Shown here one piece after another: positions 44,683 to 55,200 of a stretch of DNA of 64,000 nt. The position numbers were made by a program, and so were the translations under genes. The stretch is from QHXQ01 sp045807745. GTDB taxonomy: Bacteria; Acidobacteriota; Blastocatellia; Pyrinomonadales; Pyrinomonadaceae. The number at the start of each line of letters is the position of its first letter. The first letter of the stretch is position 1. Where the stretch lies: assembly GCA_045807745.1 (NCBI GenBank), contig JBJMGT010000037.1, forward strand, positions 1 through 64,000. The letters run 5' to 3'. Below the pieces are notes generated by a model. It saw only the letters and a program-made list of their open reading frames with translations, had not been told where the DNA came from and did not search any database.

Positions 44683-46213
44683 ATCTTCCGCGCCCTTTTT
44701 GGAGATGCGCGAGATCACGAAGACGTTTCCGGGTGTGCGCGCGCTCGACGGCGTGACGTTTGATCTCGAACGCGGCGAGTTCCACGCCTTAGTGGGCGAG
44801 AATGGCGCGGGCAAGTCCACGCTGATGAAGGTGCTCGGCGGCGTCTACCCGCACGGCAGTTACGGCGGCGAGATACGCATCGACGGCGCGGTGCAGCGCT
44901 TCACAGGCATCCGCGACGCCGAGGCGGCGGGCATCGCAGTCATCTTCCAAGAGCTTTCGCTCGTCAAGGATATGACCGTCGGCGAGAACATCTTCCTCGG
45001 GCGCGAGCCGCGCCGCTTTGGCGTCATACGCTGGGAGGAGCTTTATCGCCGCGCGCAAGGATTATTGCACGAGCTACGCCTGCCGATTGAACCGCACACG
45101 CCTATTCGTCAACTTGGTATCGGCCAACAACAACTCGTCGAGATCGCCAAAGCGTTATCGCACGAAGCGCGCATACTTGTGTTAGACGAGCCGACCGCCG
45201 CGTTGACCGATGCGGAAGTCGAAACGCTCTTCGGCATTCTCAACGACCTGCGCGCGCGCGGCGTCGGCATGATCTACATCTCGCACAAGCTCGACGAAGT
45301 GTTTCGCATGTCCGACCGCATCACGGTCTTGCGCGACGGGCGCACAGTCGGCACGGATGCGATGCGCAACTTGAACGAGCGCACCGTGATCGCGCGCATG
45401 GTGGGCCGGGATGTCGGCGACATCTTTCCGGAGTTCGAGCATCCGCACGGCGACGTGGCGTTCGAGGCGCGCAATATCTCGGTCGAAGACCCGAACGTCG
45501 CGGGCAAGCTGTTGGTGAACCGTGTGAGCTTCGCGGTGCGACGCGGCGAGGTGCTTGGCATCGCAGGTCTCATGGGTGCGGGCCGGAGCGATCTGTTGAT
45601 GGCGATCTTCGGCGCGCACGCAGGGCGTGTGACCGGCGAGGTCTTGATCGAGGGCAAGCGCGCCCGCATCAACAATCCGCGTGACGCGATTCGGCACGGG
45701 CTTGGGTTTGTGACGGAGGATCGCAAACGCTTTGGCCTCGTGCTCGACCAGACGATCTTAAACAACATGACGCTCGCGGGTCTGCCACACATCTCGGGGC
45801 GCTTCGTGACGAACACGGACGCGGAAGCGGCGGCCGGCAATCGCTCGATGAAGGAGTTGCGCGTCAAAGCCAACTCGGTCTTCACGATTGCGGGGACGCT
45901 CTCCGGCGGCAACCAACAGAAGGTCGTGCTGGCCAAGTGGTTGTTGACGAACCCGCGCGTGCTCTTTCTGGACGAGCCGACGCGCGGCATTGATGTCGGC
46001 GCGAAGCAGGAGATTTACGCGCTCATCAACCGGCTTGCCAAGGCGGGTCTCGCCATCGTGCTCGTCTCGTCGGAGTTGCCCGAGGTGTTGGGTCTCTCTG
46101 ATCGCATCATGGTGCTGCACGAGGGGCGCGTGACCGGCGAGTTCACACGCACGAGCGCGACGCCGGAACAGGTCATGGCCTGCGCGACGGGGCACATTCA
46201 ACACGCTGCATAA
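44672..46213 (+). CDS. xylG: Sugar ABC transporter ATP-binding protein (XylG-like, duplicated ATPase)
   Basis: This is a 513-residue ATPase with two ABC domains, as usual for pentose importers of the CUT2 class. First domain: Walker A GENGAGKST near residue 43, non-standard signature LGIGQQQLVEIAKAL, Walker B ILVLDEPTAAL. Second domain: GLMGAGRSDL in place of a full Walker A, signature LSGGNQQKVVLAKWL, Walker B VLFLDEPTRGID. The degenerate second Walker A is a normal feature of this class. The insertion PHGSYGGEIRIDG is typical of XylG. It drives uptake together with XylH and XylF. Confidence 0.94.
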   Translation: MNQSSSAPFLEMREITKTFPGVRALDGVTFDLERGEFHALVGENGAGKSTLMKVLGGVYPHGSYGGEIRIDGAVQRFTGIRDAEAAGIAVIFQELSLVKDMTVGENIFLGREPRRFGVIRWEELYRRAQGLLHELRLPIEPHTPIRQLGIGQQQLVEIAKALSHEARILVLDEPTAALTDAEVETLFGILNDLRARGVGMIYISHKLDEVFRMSDRITVLRDGRTVGTDAMRNLNERTVIARMVGRDVGDIFPEFEHPHGDVAFEARNISVEDPNVAGKLLVNRVSFAVRRGEVLGIAGLMGAGRSDLLMAIFGAHAGRVTGEVLIEGKRARINNPRDAIRHGLGFVTEDRKRFGLVLDQTILNNMTLAGLPHISGRFVTNTDAEAAAGNRSMKELRVKANSVFTIAGTLSGGNQQKVVLAKWLLTNPRVLFLDEPTRGIDVGAKQEIYALINRLAKAGLAIVLVSSELPEVLGLSDRIMVLHEGRVTGEFTRTSATPEQVMACATGHIQHAA

Positions 46214-46218
46214 AAACA

Positions 46219-46284
46219 GATGTCAGATGCTAGATGTCTGATGTCAGTCAAACACTAGCATCTGACATCCGGCATCTGACATCT
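46219..46284. repeat. Intergenic GATGTCAGATGC-type inverted repeat between xylG and xylH
   Basis: GATGTCAGATGCTAG (46219-46233) is perfectly complementary to 46255-46269. Degenerate further copies (GATGTCTGATGTCAG and GGCATCTGACATC) lie inside and behind. It occupies almost the whole gap between two genes of one operon, so a full stop of transcription here would be harmful; partial attenuation or mRNA stabilisation is more likely. Confidence 0.75.
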
Positions 46285-46298
46285 TCATTGAGGTGTTT

Positions 46299-47573
46299 AT
46301 GAGCAAGTCAGCTAACGAGCCTGTGGTCGAACGCCCGCTCACAAACGCGGACGTGACGCCTGCACCCGTCGCGGCGGAGGTGACACCGCAGACGAAGATC
46401 GGCGGCTTCAGCATCCCGACCGACACCTTGCGCGCCTACACGATGGTCTTCGCGCTCATCCTCATCTGGCTGGCGTTCTCATTCTTCACACGCACGGCCG
46501 ACCATCCCTACGGCATCTTCCTTGAGCCGCGCAACTTTTCGAACCTGATGCGGCAGACTTCTGTGACGGGCGTGCTCGCGGTCGGGATGTTGATGATCAT
46601 CTTAACTGGGCAGATTGATCTCTCGGTCGGCTCGGTGGTGGGCTTGGCGGGCGGCGGGGCCGCGATCATGCAAGGGCTGGATCACGGCTGGGGCCTGCTA
46701 CCGTCGCTCGCGGTCGGCATCGCCATCGCGCTTGCCATTGGTGCAATACAGGGTACGCTGGTCGCTTATCTCAACATCCCCGCCTTCATCGTCACGCTCG
46801 GCGGCTTGCTCGCGTGGCGCGGCGTGATCCTCGGCTGGACGGGCGGCGAGACTGTGCCGATCAGGTTGGCGGCGTTCAAATCAATCGGCCAAGATTATGT
46901 CGGCCCCTTAATCGGTTGGGTACTGGCGGCGCTGGCCGTCGCGGGGCTGGTCTGGATGACGATCAGTCGCAACCGCGCGCGGCGGCGGCACGGTCAACCC
47001 GTGCCCGGCCTCGTACCGACGATCTTGCGCATCGTACTGCCCGCGGTCGTCGTCGTCTGGTTCATCTACATGATGAACTCTTACGAGATCGCGCCCGGTC
47101 GGTTCGCCGGGATTCCGATCCCAGTGCTCATCCTGCTCGCGGTCGCGTTGGGCGGTGCGTTCCTGACCCAAAACACGACCTTCGGCCGTTATCTATACGC
47201 CATCGGCGGCAACCCCGACGCCGCGCGGCTCTCCGGCATCAGTATCCGCAAACATCTGCTCGCGGTCTTCTGTCTGATGGGCGTGCTCGCCGGCATTGCT
47301 TCGATCATCTACACGGCGCGCGTCGGCAGTGCTTCGCCGGATGCGGGTGGTTTGCTTGAACTCGACGCGATTGCAGCGTGCGTGATCGGCGGGACGAGTC
47401 TAATGGGCGGGCGCGGCACGGTCTTCGGCGCAATCGTCGGCGCGCTGATCATGTCGAGTCTGGACAACGGCATGTCCTTGAAGAACGTCGCGCCCTACAC
47501 GCAGAACATCATCAAGGGTGCAATCCTCGTCTCAGCCGTCGGCCTCGACATGGCGGGGCGTAAGCGCGGTTAA
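46299..47573 (+). CDS. xylH: Sugar ABC transporter permease (XylH-like)
   Basis: This inner-membrane permease has about 424 residues. It has roughly ten membrane helices, the family motif TSVTGVLAVGMLMIILTGQIDLSVGSVVGLAGG, the TLGGLLAWRG segment and the EAA-like stretch DAIAACVIGGTSLMGGRGTVFGAIVGALIMSSLDNGM. It forms the channel for the XylFGH importer. The ATG at 46299 is preferred to GTG 46293 because GAGG lies 6 bases before it. No xylose isomerase or xylulokinase follows; the next gene is unrelated. Confidence 0.94.
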   Translation: MSKSANEPVVERPLTNADVTPAPVAAEVTPQTKIGGFSIPTDTLRAYTMVFALILIWLAFSFFTRTADHPYGIFLEPRNFSNLMRQTSVTGVLAVGMLMIILTGQIDLSVGSVVGLAGGGAAIMQGLDHGWGLLPSLAVGIAIALAIGAIQGTLVAYLNIPAFIVTLGGLLAWRGVILGWTGGETVPIRLAAFKSIGQDYVGPLIGWVLAALAVAGLVWMTISRNRARRRHGQPVPGLVPTILRIVLPAVVVVWFIYMMNSYEIAPGRFAGIPIPVLILLAVALGGAFLTQNTTFGRYLYAIGGNPDAARLSGISIRKHLLAVFCLMGVLAGIASIIYTARVGSASPDAGGLLELDAIAACVIGGTSLMGGRGTVFGAIVGALIMSSLDNGMSLKNVAPYTQNIIKGAILVSAVGLDMAGRKRG

Positions 47574-47660
47574 CAAAAAACGACCGGCGCGTATATGATA
47601 TCTATCCGATGAAGTCTCCCTGAATGATCGCAAGGTTCTGACGTAACGAAAGGTCGCGTT

Positions 47661-50600
47661 ATGTTCCAACCGCCTCGTCGCGCGCTCATCATCTTTGGCC
47701 TGCTGTTCCTTAGCTCAACTTTCATCGTCCGGCACAGAGTCGGCGCAACTCACAACGGCGCACAACCGCCGGCTGCGGCTGCGCGCGCACGAACGCTGCC
47801 GTCACCGTCGCGTTACGGCCAACTGCCTTTGAGCTTTGAGGCCAATCAGGGACAGACGGACGGCCAAGTAAAATTCATCGCGCGCGGCAGTGGCTTCAAT
47901 CTGTTCCTGACCGCGACCGAAGCGGTCATAGTCACGCCCGCGCCGGTGCGCGATGCGGGCACCGATGCAAGTCTTAAGCAGAACGTTTTGCGCATGAATT
48001 TGCGCCATAGCAATCCTGCGCCCGCAATCACAGGCGAAGACGCGACGGCCGGCACGAGCAACTATCTCACGGGGCGCGATCCCGCGCGTTGGCAATTGAA
48101 TGTGCCGCACTACGGCCGCGTCCGTTATGCGCAGATTTATCCCGGCATAGACCTGACCTATCAGGCGTGCGGTCAGCAACTCGAATACGACTTTCAAGTG
48201 GCCGCCGGCAGCGACCCGGCGCAGATTCAACTCTCGTTCACGGGCGCGCGCAAACTCAGCGTGGGCGCGGGCGCGTTGTTGATCGAGACGCGCGCAGGTC
48301 TAGTCAAACAGGCCCGCCCGTTTATCTATCAGGACGTGGCCGGGCACAGACGCGCGGTGCGCGGACGTTACGTGGTCAGAGGTAGCAACGAAGTCGGCTT
48401 CGCGGTCGGCGCATACGATAGGACACGGCCCCTCGTTATCGATCCCGTCATCAGCTATTCCACCTATCTCGGCGGGAGCGGCGACGACGTTGCGCGCAGC
48501 ATTGCCGTTGACGATGCGGGCAACGCCTACGTCTGCGGCACAACTTCGTCGCTCAATTTTCCCACCACTGCGGGCGCGTTCCAACCAACCTTTATCGGCG
48601 GCAATCCACAGCAGGATGCGTTCGTGACGAAGCTGAACGCCGACGGCTCTGCGCTCGTCTATTCAACGTATCTTGGCGGCGACGGCTTTGATGACGCCTA
48701 CGCCATCAAAGTTGATGCGGCGGGCAACGCCTACGTCGCGGGCCGCACAGGCGCGCCGAACTTTCCCGTCACGCCCGGCGCATACGCGACCAACGGCAGC
48801 ATCTTCGTCACCAAGTTGAATCCGGCCGGCTCTACGCTCTTATATTCAACTTACTTAGGCAACGCAGTCGGTATAAGCTTCAACATCAATTACGATGTCG
48901 GCTTGCTGGGCCTCGCCATAGACGGGAGCGGCAACGCATACGTCGCGGCTGCGGGCGGCACGATCACGAAATTAAACGCGAACGGCTCGGCCGCGCTCTA
49001 CACGGCGCACGTCAACGCGCACCCAACTGCCATCGCGGTTGATGCAGCTAACAACGCATACGTCACAGGTTGGATCGACGCTAGCTGTTGCACAAACTCT
49101 TTCGCCCCGACGCCGAACGCTTATCAACAGACCAAAGGCGGAAACTTCACCTACGACGCTTTCGTGTTGAAACTAAACAGCGACGGCTCCGCGCCCGTCT
49201 ATGCCACGTATCTCGGTGGGTTTCATAATTTCGCGAATGGCGGCACAGACCGCCCCGGCGATGACATCGGCATCGGCATCGGCGTTGACTCGGCCGGCAA
49301 CGCTTACGTCAGCGGCATGACGCGCTCAAACTGCTTCCCGACGAGCAACCCTTACGTCGTGCCGACGGGCAGCGCGTGTGCGAACGGCAACAACCCTACG
49401 AAGCCGTTCGCCGTGAAGTTGAACACGGACGGCAGTCAATTGCTCTTCGCCAAAGTGCTGGCGAACATCTTCACCAACACCGAAGGCGGCATCGCTGTCA
49501 CGCCAAGCGGCGATAATTTCACGACGCAGAATGATGTCGCCAACGTCTATATCGAAAAACGCGATGCGGTGGGGCAGACGATCTATACCACGTCCCTTGG
49601 CGGGGCCGGCGGGGACACGCCCCGCGGGATCGCAATCGACAGCGCGGGTAATGTCTATATCGCGGGCAATACGAGTTCAACCGACTACCCGACTACCGCC
49701 AACGCCTTCCAGCGAAACTTAAACGTTGGTTCCGGTAGCTGTCTGAATTGTGGCGACGCATTCATCACCAAGTTGTTGGCCGCGCACCGTATTTTCGGCC
49801 GCATTACGGATGGGAGCGGCCACGCTTTAAGCGGCGTGACGGTGCAACTGAGCGGAGCGCAGATAGCGACAGCCCAGACTGATGCGAATGGCGACTATAC
49901 ATTAAACGATCTACAGGCGGGGCAGAGCTATACCGTCACCCCGGTTAAGGCTAACTATCACTTCACCCCGGCGAGCCTTGCAGTCAACAATCTCACAGCA
50001 GATCAGACGGCCAACTTTACTGGCACATTTAACACGTACACCCTCAATGGCCATGTAACCGACAGCATGGGCAATGGGCTAAGCGGCGTGCAGATAATCC
50101 TCAGCGGCGATCAGAGCGGAACGAGCTTAACCGGCGCAAGCGGGGACTATTCATTCCCCGGCCTTGTGGCGACGGGTAATTACACAGTCACGCCAGCGAA
50201 AACCGGCTTCATCTTCACCCCGGCCAGCGCGAGCTTCAATAATCTCAGCGGAGATCAGGTGTCTGACTTTGTCGCAACTCCGATCTATACAATCACCGGC
50301 AGCGTGACGCGCAACGGGGTCGGCATCCTCGGTGTAATGGTCGCCCTGAACGGCACTGAGACCGGCCTGACCACTACCGACAGCAGCGGCAACTACTCGT
50401 TCCAGAATGTTGTGCCCGGCAGCTATACGGTTACGCCGTCACTGGCGGGCTATAAATTCACCCCTGCGAGCCAAGCGTTCACTAACCTGAGCAGCAACCA
50501 GATAGCCAACTTTACAGGCCTTAGACTCTTCACCATCAGCGGCCAAGTGACAAAAGATGCCGCTGGGTTTGGCGGCGTGACGGTAATGCTGAGCGGTAGC

Positions 50601-52172
50601 ACCGTCAGCACTGCTACCACCGACGACAGTGGTAGTTATTCCTTCACTGATCTGGAGGAAAGCGGTAATTACACGGTCACCCCAGCGCAAGCGAACTACA
50701 CGTTTACCCCGTCCAGCCTTTCGTTCAACAGCCTAAGTGCTAACCAGACAGCAAACTTCACTGGCGCGCTCAACACTTATACCGTCAGCGGGCGTGTACG
50801 CGACGCACAGGGCCACGGCGTTGCTGGCGTGCTCATCCACTTATCGGGCGGGCTGACGGGTGATACTACGACGGACACGAACGGGAACTATGCTTTCGCC
50901 GGTGTCTCGCACGGCGGCAACTATGTCATCATCTTATCGAAGAGCGGCTTCGCGTTCAGCCCGGCGAGCATGCAGTTCAGTAACCTGAGCGGCAACGTGA
51001 CCGCCGATTTCGTCGCGCTCGCCATCGTGCAATTCACCGCCGGCGCAATTACCTTCGATGAGGGCGCTGGCAACGCCGCGCTGGGCATAACCCGCACGGG
51101 CGATCTCTCAGGCAGTTCCGTCATCAGCTATCGAACAGTTGATAACCCAGCGGCCGTGCGCTGCGACGACACGACGACCATGCCCGGCGTCGCCTTCGCG
51201 CGCTGCGACTACGCGACCACCAACGACATTCTTACCTTCGCGCCCGGCGAGACTAACAAGATCATAAAAGTTCCTCTAATCGACGACGCACACGTCGAGC
51301 CAGATGAGACTTTGCAGATAATGTTGGTCAGCACCGGCACAGGCACAGCTCTTGGGTTGCCCGCATCTGTTACGGTCACACTCCGAGATAATGACAGACC
51401 CGGCGCAGCCAATCCCATTTTCACCACGCCGTTCTTCGTGCGCATGCAGTATCTCGACTTCCTCGCGCGCGAGCCTGAATCGGGCGAGCCGTGGTCGGGC
51501 ATCCTGAATAACTGCCCCGACGCGAACAACGTCGACCCCAATAGCCCGTCGGCTAGTTGCGACCGCATCACCGTCTCGGCGGCGTTCTTCGGCTCGCCGG
51601 AGTTTCGGCTGAAAGGCTTCTACGTCTTTCTCTTCTACCGCGTCGCCTTCAACCGGCTGGCCGAGTACACAGAGATCATCCCTGACATACGCAGCGTGAC
51701 GGGCGCGACGGCGCAAGAGGTCTTCCAGAAGAAAGCGGCCTTTGCCAACGCCTTCACGCAGCGCACAGAATTCACGACGCTCTACCCGACAGGGCTTTCA
51801 AATAGCGCCTACGTGACGAATCTGCTGCAACGCTACAACCTGACACAGATCACCACGCCCGATCCCGCCAACCCCGATGGCACGACGAAGGTCACGTTAA
51901 CAAACTCCGATCTGACGAGTCGCCTCGACGCGGGCACGTTGACGCGCGCGCAGGTCTTACGCGCCATCGTAGACAGCGATCAGATCGGTGCGGCAGAGTT
52001 CAACCGCGCCTTCGTCGCCATGCAGTACTACGGTTATCTGCGCCGCACGCCGGAGACCTCCGGCTACAATGCGTGGCTGGCTTATCTGACGACGCACCCG
52101 GACGACTTCCGCACGATGGTCAACGGGTTTCTGAATTCGCAGGAGTACAAATTGCGTTTCGGTCAGCCGTAG
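47661..52172 (+). CDS. Secreted mosaic protein: SBBP propeller, Cna-B-like repeats, Calx-beta, DUF4214
   Basis: This is a 1503-residue exported protein. After the signal (ALIIFGLLFLSSTFIV), residues ~50-240 form the domain that often precedes SBBP repeats (LSFEANQGQTDGQVKFIARG). About seven SBBP-type blades follow (YSTYLGGSGDDVARSIAVDDAGNAYVCGTTSS...) up to residue ~710. Next are five Cna-B/SdrD-like sandwiches of about 80 residues each (GRITDGSGHALSGVTVQLSG ... YTVTPVKANYHFTPASL), a Calx-beta domain (ITFDEGAGNAALGITRTG) and a DUF4214-type helical end (RMQYLDFLAREPESGEPW). Adhesion to surface glycans or matrix is likely. A ribosome site AAAGG precedes the ATG. Confidence 0.9.
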   Translation: MFQPPRRALIIFGLLFLSSTFIVRHRVGATHNGAQPPAAAARARTLPSPSRYGQLPLSFEANQGQTDGQVKFIARGSGFNLFLTATEAVIVTPAPVRDAGTDASLKQNVLRMNLRHSNPAPAITGEDATAGTSNYLTGRDPARWQLNVPHYGRVRYAQIYPGIDLTYQACGQQLEYDFQVAAGSDPAQIQLSFTGARKLSVGAGALLIETRAGLVKQARPFIYQDVAGHRRAVRGRYVVRGSNEVGFAVGAYDRTRPLVIDPVISYSTYLGGSGDDVARSIAVDDAGNAYVCGTTSSLNFPTTAGAFQPTFIGGNPQQDAFVTKLNADGSALVYSTYLGGDGFDDAYAIKVDAAGNAYVAGRTGAPNFPVTPGAYATNGSIFVTKLNPAGSTLLYSTYLGNAVGISFNINYDVGLLGLAIDGSGNAYVAAAGGTITKLNANGSAALYTAHVNAHPTAIAVDAANNAYVTGWIDASCCTNSFAPTPNAYQQTKGGNFTYDAFVLKLNSDGSAPVYATYLGGFHNFANGGTDRPGDDIGIGIGVDSAGNAYVSGMTRSNCFPTSNPYVVPTGSACANGNNPTKPFAVKLNTDGSQLLFAKVLANIFTNTEGGIAVTPSGDNFTTQNDVANVYIEKRDAVGQTIYTTSLGGAGGDTPRGIAIDSAGNVYIAGNTSSTDYPTTANAFQRNLNVGSGSCLNCGDAFITKLLAAHRIFGRITDGSGHALSGVTVQLSGAQIATAQTDANGDYTLNDLQAGQSYTVTPVKANYHFTPASLAVNNLTADQTANFTGTFNTYTLNGHVTDSMGNGLSGVQIILSGDQSGTSLTGASGDYSFPGLVATGNYTVTPAKTGFIFTPASASFNNLSGDQVSDFVATPIYTITGSVTRNGVGILGVMVALNGTETGLTTTDSSGNYSFQNVVPGSYTVTPSLAGYKFTPASQAFTNLSSNQIANFTGLRLFTISGQVTKDAAGFGGVTVMLSGSTVSTATTDDSGSYSFTDLEESGNYTVTPAQANYTFTPSSLSFNSLSANQTANFTGALNTYTVSGRVRDAQGHGVAGVLIHLSGGLTGDTTTDTNGNYAFAGVSHGGNYVIILSKSGFAFSPASMQFSNLSGNVTADFVALAIVQFTAGAITFDEGAGNAALGITRTGDLSGSSVISYRTVDNPAAVRCDDTTTMPGVAFARCDYATTNDILTFAPGETNKIIKVPLIDDAHVEPDETLQIMLVSTGTGTALGLPASVTVTLRDNDRPGAANPIFTTPFFVRMQYLDFLAREPESGEPWSGILNNCPDANNVDPNSPSASCDRITVSAAFFGSPEFRLKGFYVFLFYRVAFNRLAEYTEIIPDIRSVTGATAQEVFQKKAAFANAFTQRTEFTTLYPTGLSNSAYVTNLLQRYNLTQITTPDPANPDGTTKVTLTNSDLTSRLDAGTLTRAQVLRAIVDSDQIGAAEFNRAFVAMQYYGYLRRTPETSGYNAWLAYLTTHPDDFRTMVNGFLNSQEYKLRFGQP

Positions 52173-52265
52173 CGCGCCGAGCACAGTTGTTCGGCGCGCG
52201 TGTTACTACGTTCTCATAGCTTGCTGTGCGGCGTGCGCGCGCAAGCGCATGCTAAGATAGACGCG

Positions 52266-55200
52266 ATGAAGAAAATGCGCTTGGCGAACGCATCCGTGCG
52301 ATGCGTTCTTTTTGTTTTCGTGCTGTGCGGCGCGTTGCGCGCGCAGACGGCGAGCAACCTCGCGCCGGGCCGCGACGCGCAATGGCTGAGCGCGGGCAAG
52401 GACGGCGTGGGCACGTCGAACACACTCGACTCAAGGGTCTGGTTCACCTTGCGCGAAGGGATCATGACCGAGGTCTATTACCCGACTGTGGACGTGGCGA
52501 ACGTGCAAGAGTTGCAGTTCTTTGTACTCGCTCCCGATAAATTCGAGAGTGAGAGTGAAAGCACAATACACCGCATTGAGGTGTTAGACCCGCGCGCGCT
52601 ATCGTTCCGTCAGATCAACACGGCGAAGAGCGGCGAGTACACGATCACGAAAACCTACACGACCGACCCGGAACGGCATACAGTGCTAATTGATGTGCAG
52701 TTCAAGTCGCGAAAGCCGGGCACGCCTTATGCTCTCCTACTCCGTTACGATCCATCGTTGAATAACAGCGGCATGCACGATTCGGCGTGGACACAGGGCG
52801 ACGCTCTGTTAGCGGCCGATGCTGATAAAGCATCGGCACTAATTTCGAGCACAGGGTTTATCGAAGCGACAAACGAATACTACGGGTCAGGCTCCATGCT
52901 GAATTTCATGTCACACCCTTGGAGCGGACTCTTCTCACATAAATACGTGCGGGCGGTTGATGGCAATGTCGTACAACTGGCGCAGGTTAGACATAACAGA
53001 CCATTTACACTCGCGCTCGCATTCGGCAAAGAGCCAGACGAGGCGCTGAAGAATGCGCGGGCTTCCCTAGCGAAAGGGTTCGCGCGCTGTCGCGCCGAAT
53101 ATGAAAAGGGCTGGCACGATTACGTCGGCACGTTGCGCCGCGTAGCAGTGAAGTATCAAGCGCAGTTCGACATGGCGGCGATGGTCTTGCGGGCGCACGA
53201 GGATAAGACTTATCGCGGGGCGCAGATCGCTTCACTCACAGTGCCGTGGGGCGGCGGCGCGAATGCGAACGAGCCGAACGTCGGCGGCTATCATCTGGTC
53301 TGGTCGCGCGATCTCTATCAAGTGGCGACGGCGCTCTACGCGTTGGGCGACAAGGCGGGCGCGGATCGCGCGCTCGATTATCTCTTCCGCGTGCAGCAGA
53401 AGGCGGATGGCAGTTTCCCACAGAACTCTTGGCTTGACGGGCGACCCTTCTGGGGCAGCTTGCAGTTGGACGAAGTCGCTTATCCTTTGATCCTCGCTTA
53501 TCAACTTGGCCGCACGGACAACGAGACGTGGACGAAGCACGTCAAGCCAGCCGCTGACTTCTTAGTTAAGACAGGCCCGCGCACGCCGCAGGAGCGTTGG
53601 GAAGAGAAGCCGGGCTACTCGCCTGCGACCATCGCGGCCGAGATCGCCGGTCTCGTCTGCGCCGCAGAGATCGCGCGCCGCAACGACGCACAAGCGGCCG
53701 CTGCCATCTATCTCGCCACCGCCGACGACTGGCAGCGCAACGTCGAACGTTGGACGGCGACCGTGACCGGCAAGCACGGCGACGGCAACTACTATCTGCG
53801 CATCACCGAGAACGACAACCCGAACGACGGGCAGATGATGAACGCTGGCAATGGCGGCGGCGATCATGACGAGCGCGAGTATGTGGACGCAGGTTTTCTC
53901 GAACTTGTCCGCCTCGGCCTCAAGCGCGCGGACGATCCGTTGATCGTGAAGTCGCTCGCCGTGATCGACCAAGTGATCAAGGTCGAGACGCCGAACGGCC
54001 CTCTCTGGTATCGCTACAATCACGACGGCTACGGCGAGATGGACGACGGGCGACCTTGGAATTTCGACGGGCATTACACGGGCAAAGGTCGTTTGTGGGC
54101 TTTACTCGCAGGCGAGCGCGGCGAGTACGAGTTAGCGCGCGGTGACCGCGCGGCGGCTGAGGCGCGGCTCGGACACATGCTCGGCTTTGCGAACGAAGGC
54201 CTGATGCTGCCCGAACAGGTCTGGGACAGACAGACGGGGCCGTTCAAATTCGGTGAAGGCACAGGCTCGGCGACGCCGCTCGCGTGGACGATGGGACAGT
54301 TCATACGGCTCGCTGTCAACCTCGACGAAGGGCGCAACATTGAGACGCCCGATCTCGTCGCCGCGCGTTATGTGCAACAAGCGCCGCCGCTCCACGCCGA
54401 TGTGTCCGAGGCTGCGTTCCCCGATGAAGAAGTGTTGCGCCACATGGAGGCAGGCACGTCGTTCAAGGTGCGCGGCCCCGTCGGGCGCGGCGTGCATCTC
54501 TACGCGCTCGTGGGCAATGAAGCGCGCGAGTTGACGCTCGGCGCAACCGGCGTCGCCGAACTAGATGTGCCTGTGCCGGCCGGCGAATCGACGGTCGTCG
54601 CCGCCGTCACGACCACCGACGGCGCAACCGGCGTGCGTCGTCTCTCGGTGCGCGGGCTGACGAAAGACGAGTTGCGTGCTGATGAGATACAAATGGCCGC
54701 GCTCCCCATCGAGACTGAACGCTTCAAACAGATCGACCACGCCCCGCTCGTCAAAGATGATGAGGTCACGTTCATCTATCGCGGCGCGGCCAAGCGCGTT
54801 GAAGTGGTCGGCGACTTCACGAGTTGGGCCCCGCGCGGACTTGTCTTGCGCGAACTGCCGGGCACAAACGTCAAATATCTCACGCGCAAGTTCGGCCGCG
54901 CGGCGCGCGTCGAGTACAAGCTCATCGTTGACGGCGAGTGGATGGGCGATCCGCTCAACCCGCAGAAGCTTGATAACGGTGTCGGCGGTTTCAATAACTA
55001 CTTCACCATGCCTGGCTATCGCCCGGCGGCGCTCGCCACAGACAGAGACGATCTGCGGGGCAAGCTTGAAGCTGTCGAAGTGCCGACGCGCCTGCTCGAC
55101 GGCGGGCGGCGCAAGCTGCAAGTTTATCTGCCGCCGGATTACGACCGGGCGGGCGCACGTTTCCCCGTGCTCTACCTGCAAGACGGCTCGGACTATGTGA

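Noticed and set aside
48480..49780. Repeated DNA motifs in the SBBP region considered as separate repeats
   Set aside because: They follow the codons of propeller blades (for example the YSTYLGG and AGNAYV motifs) and are explained by the protein repeat.
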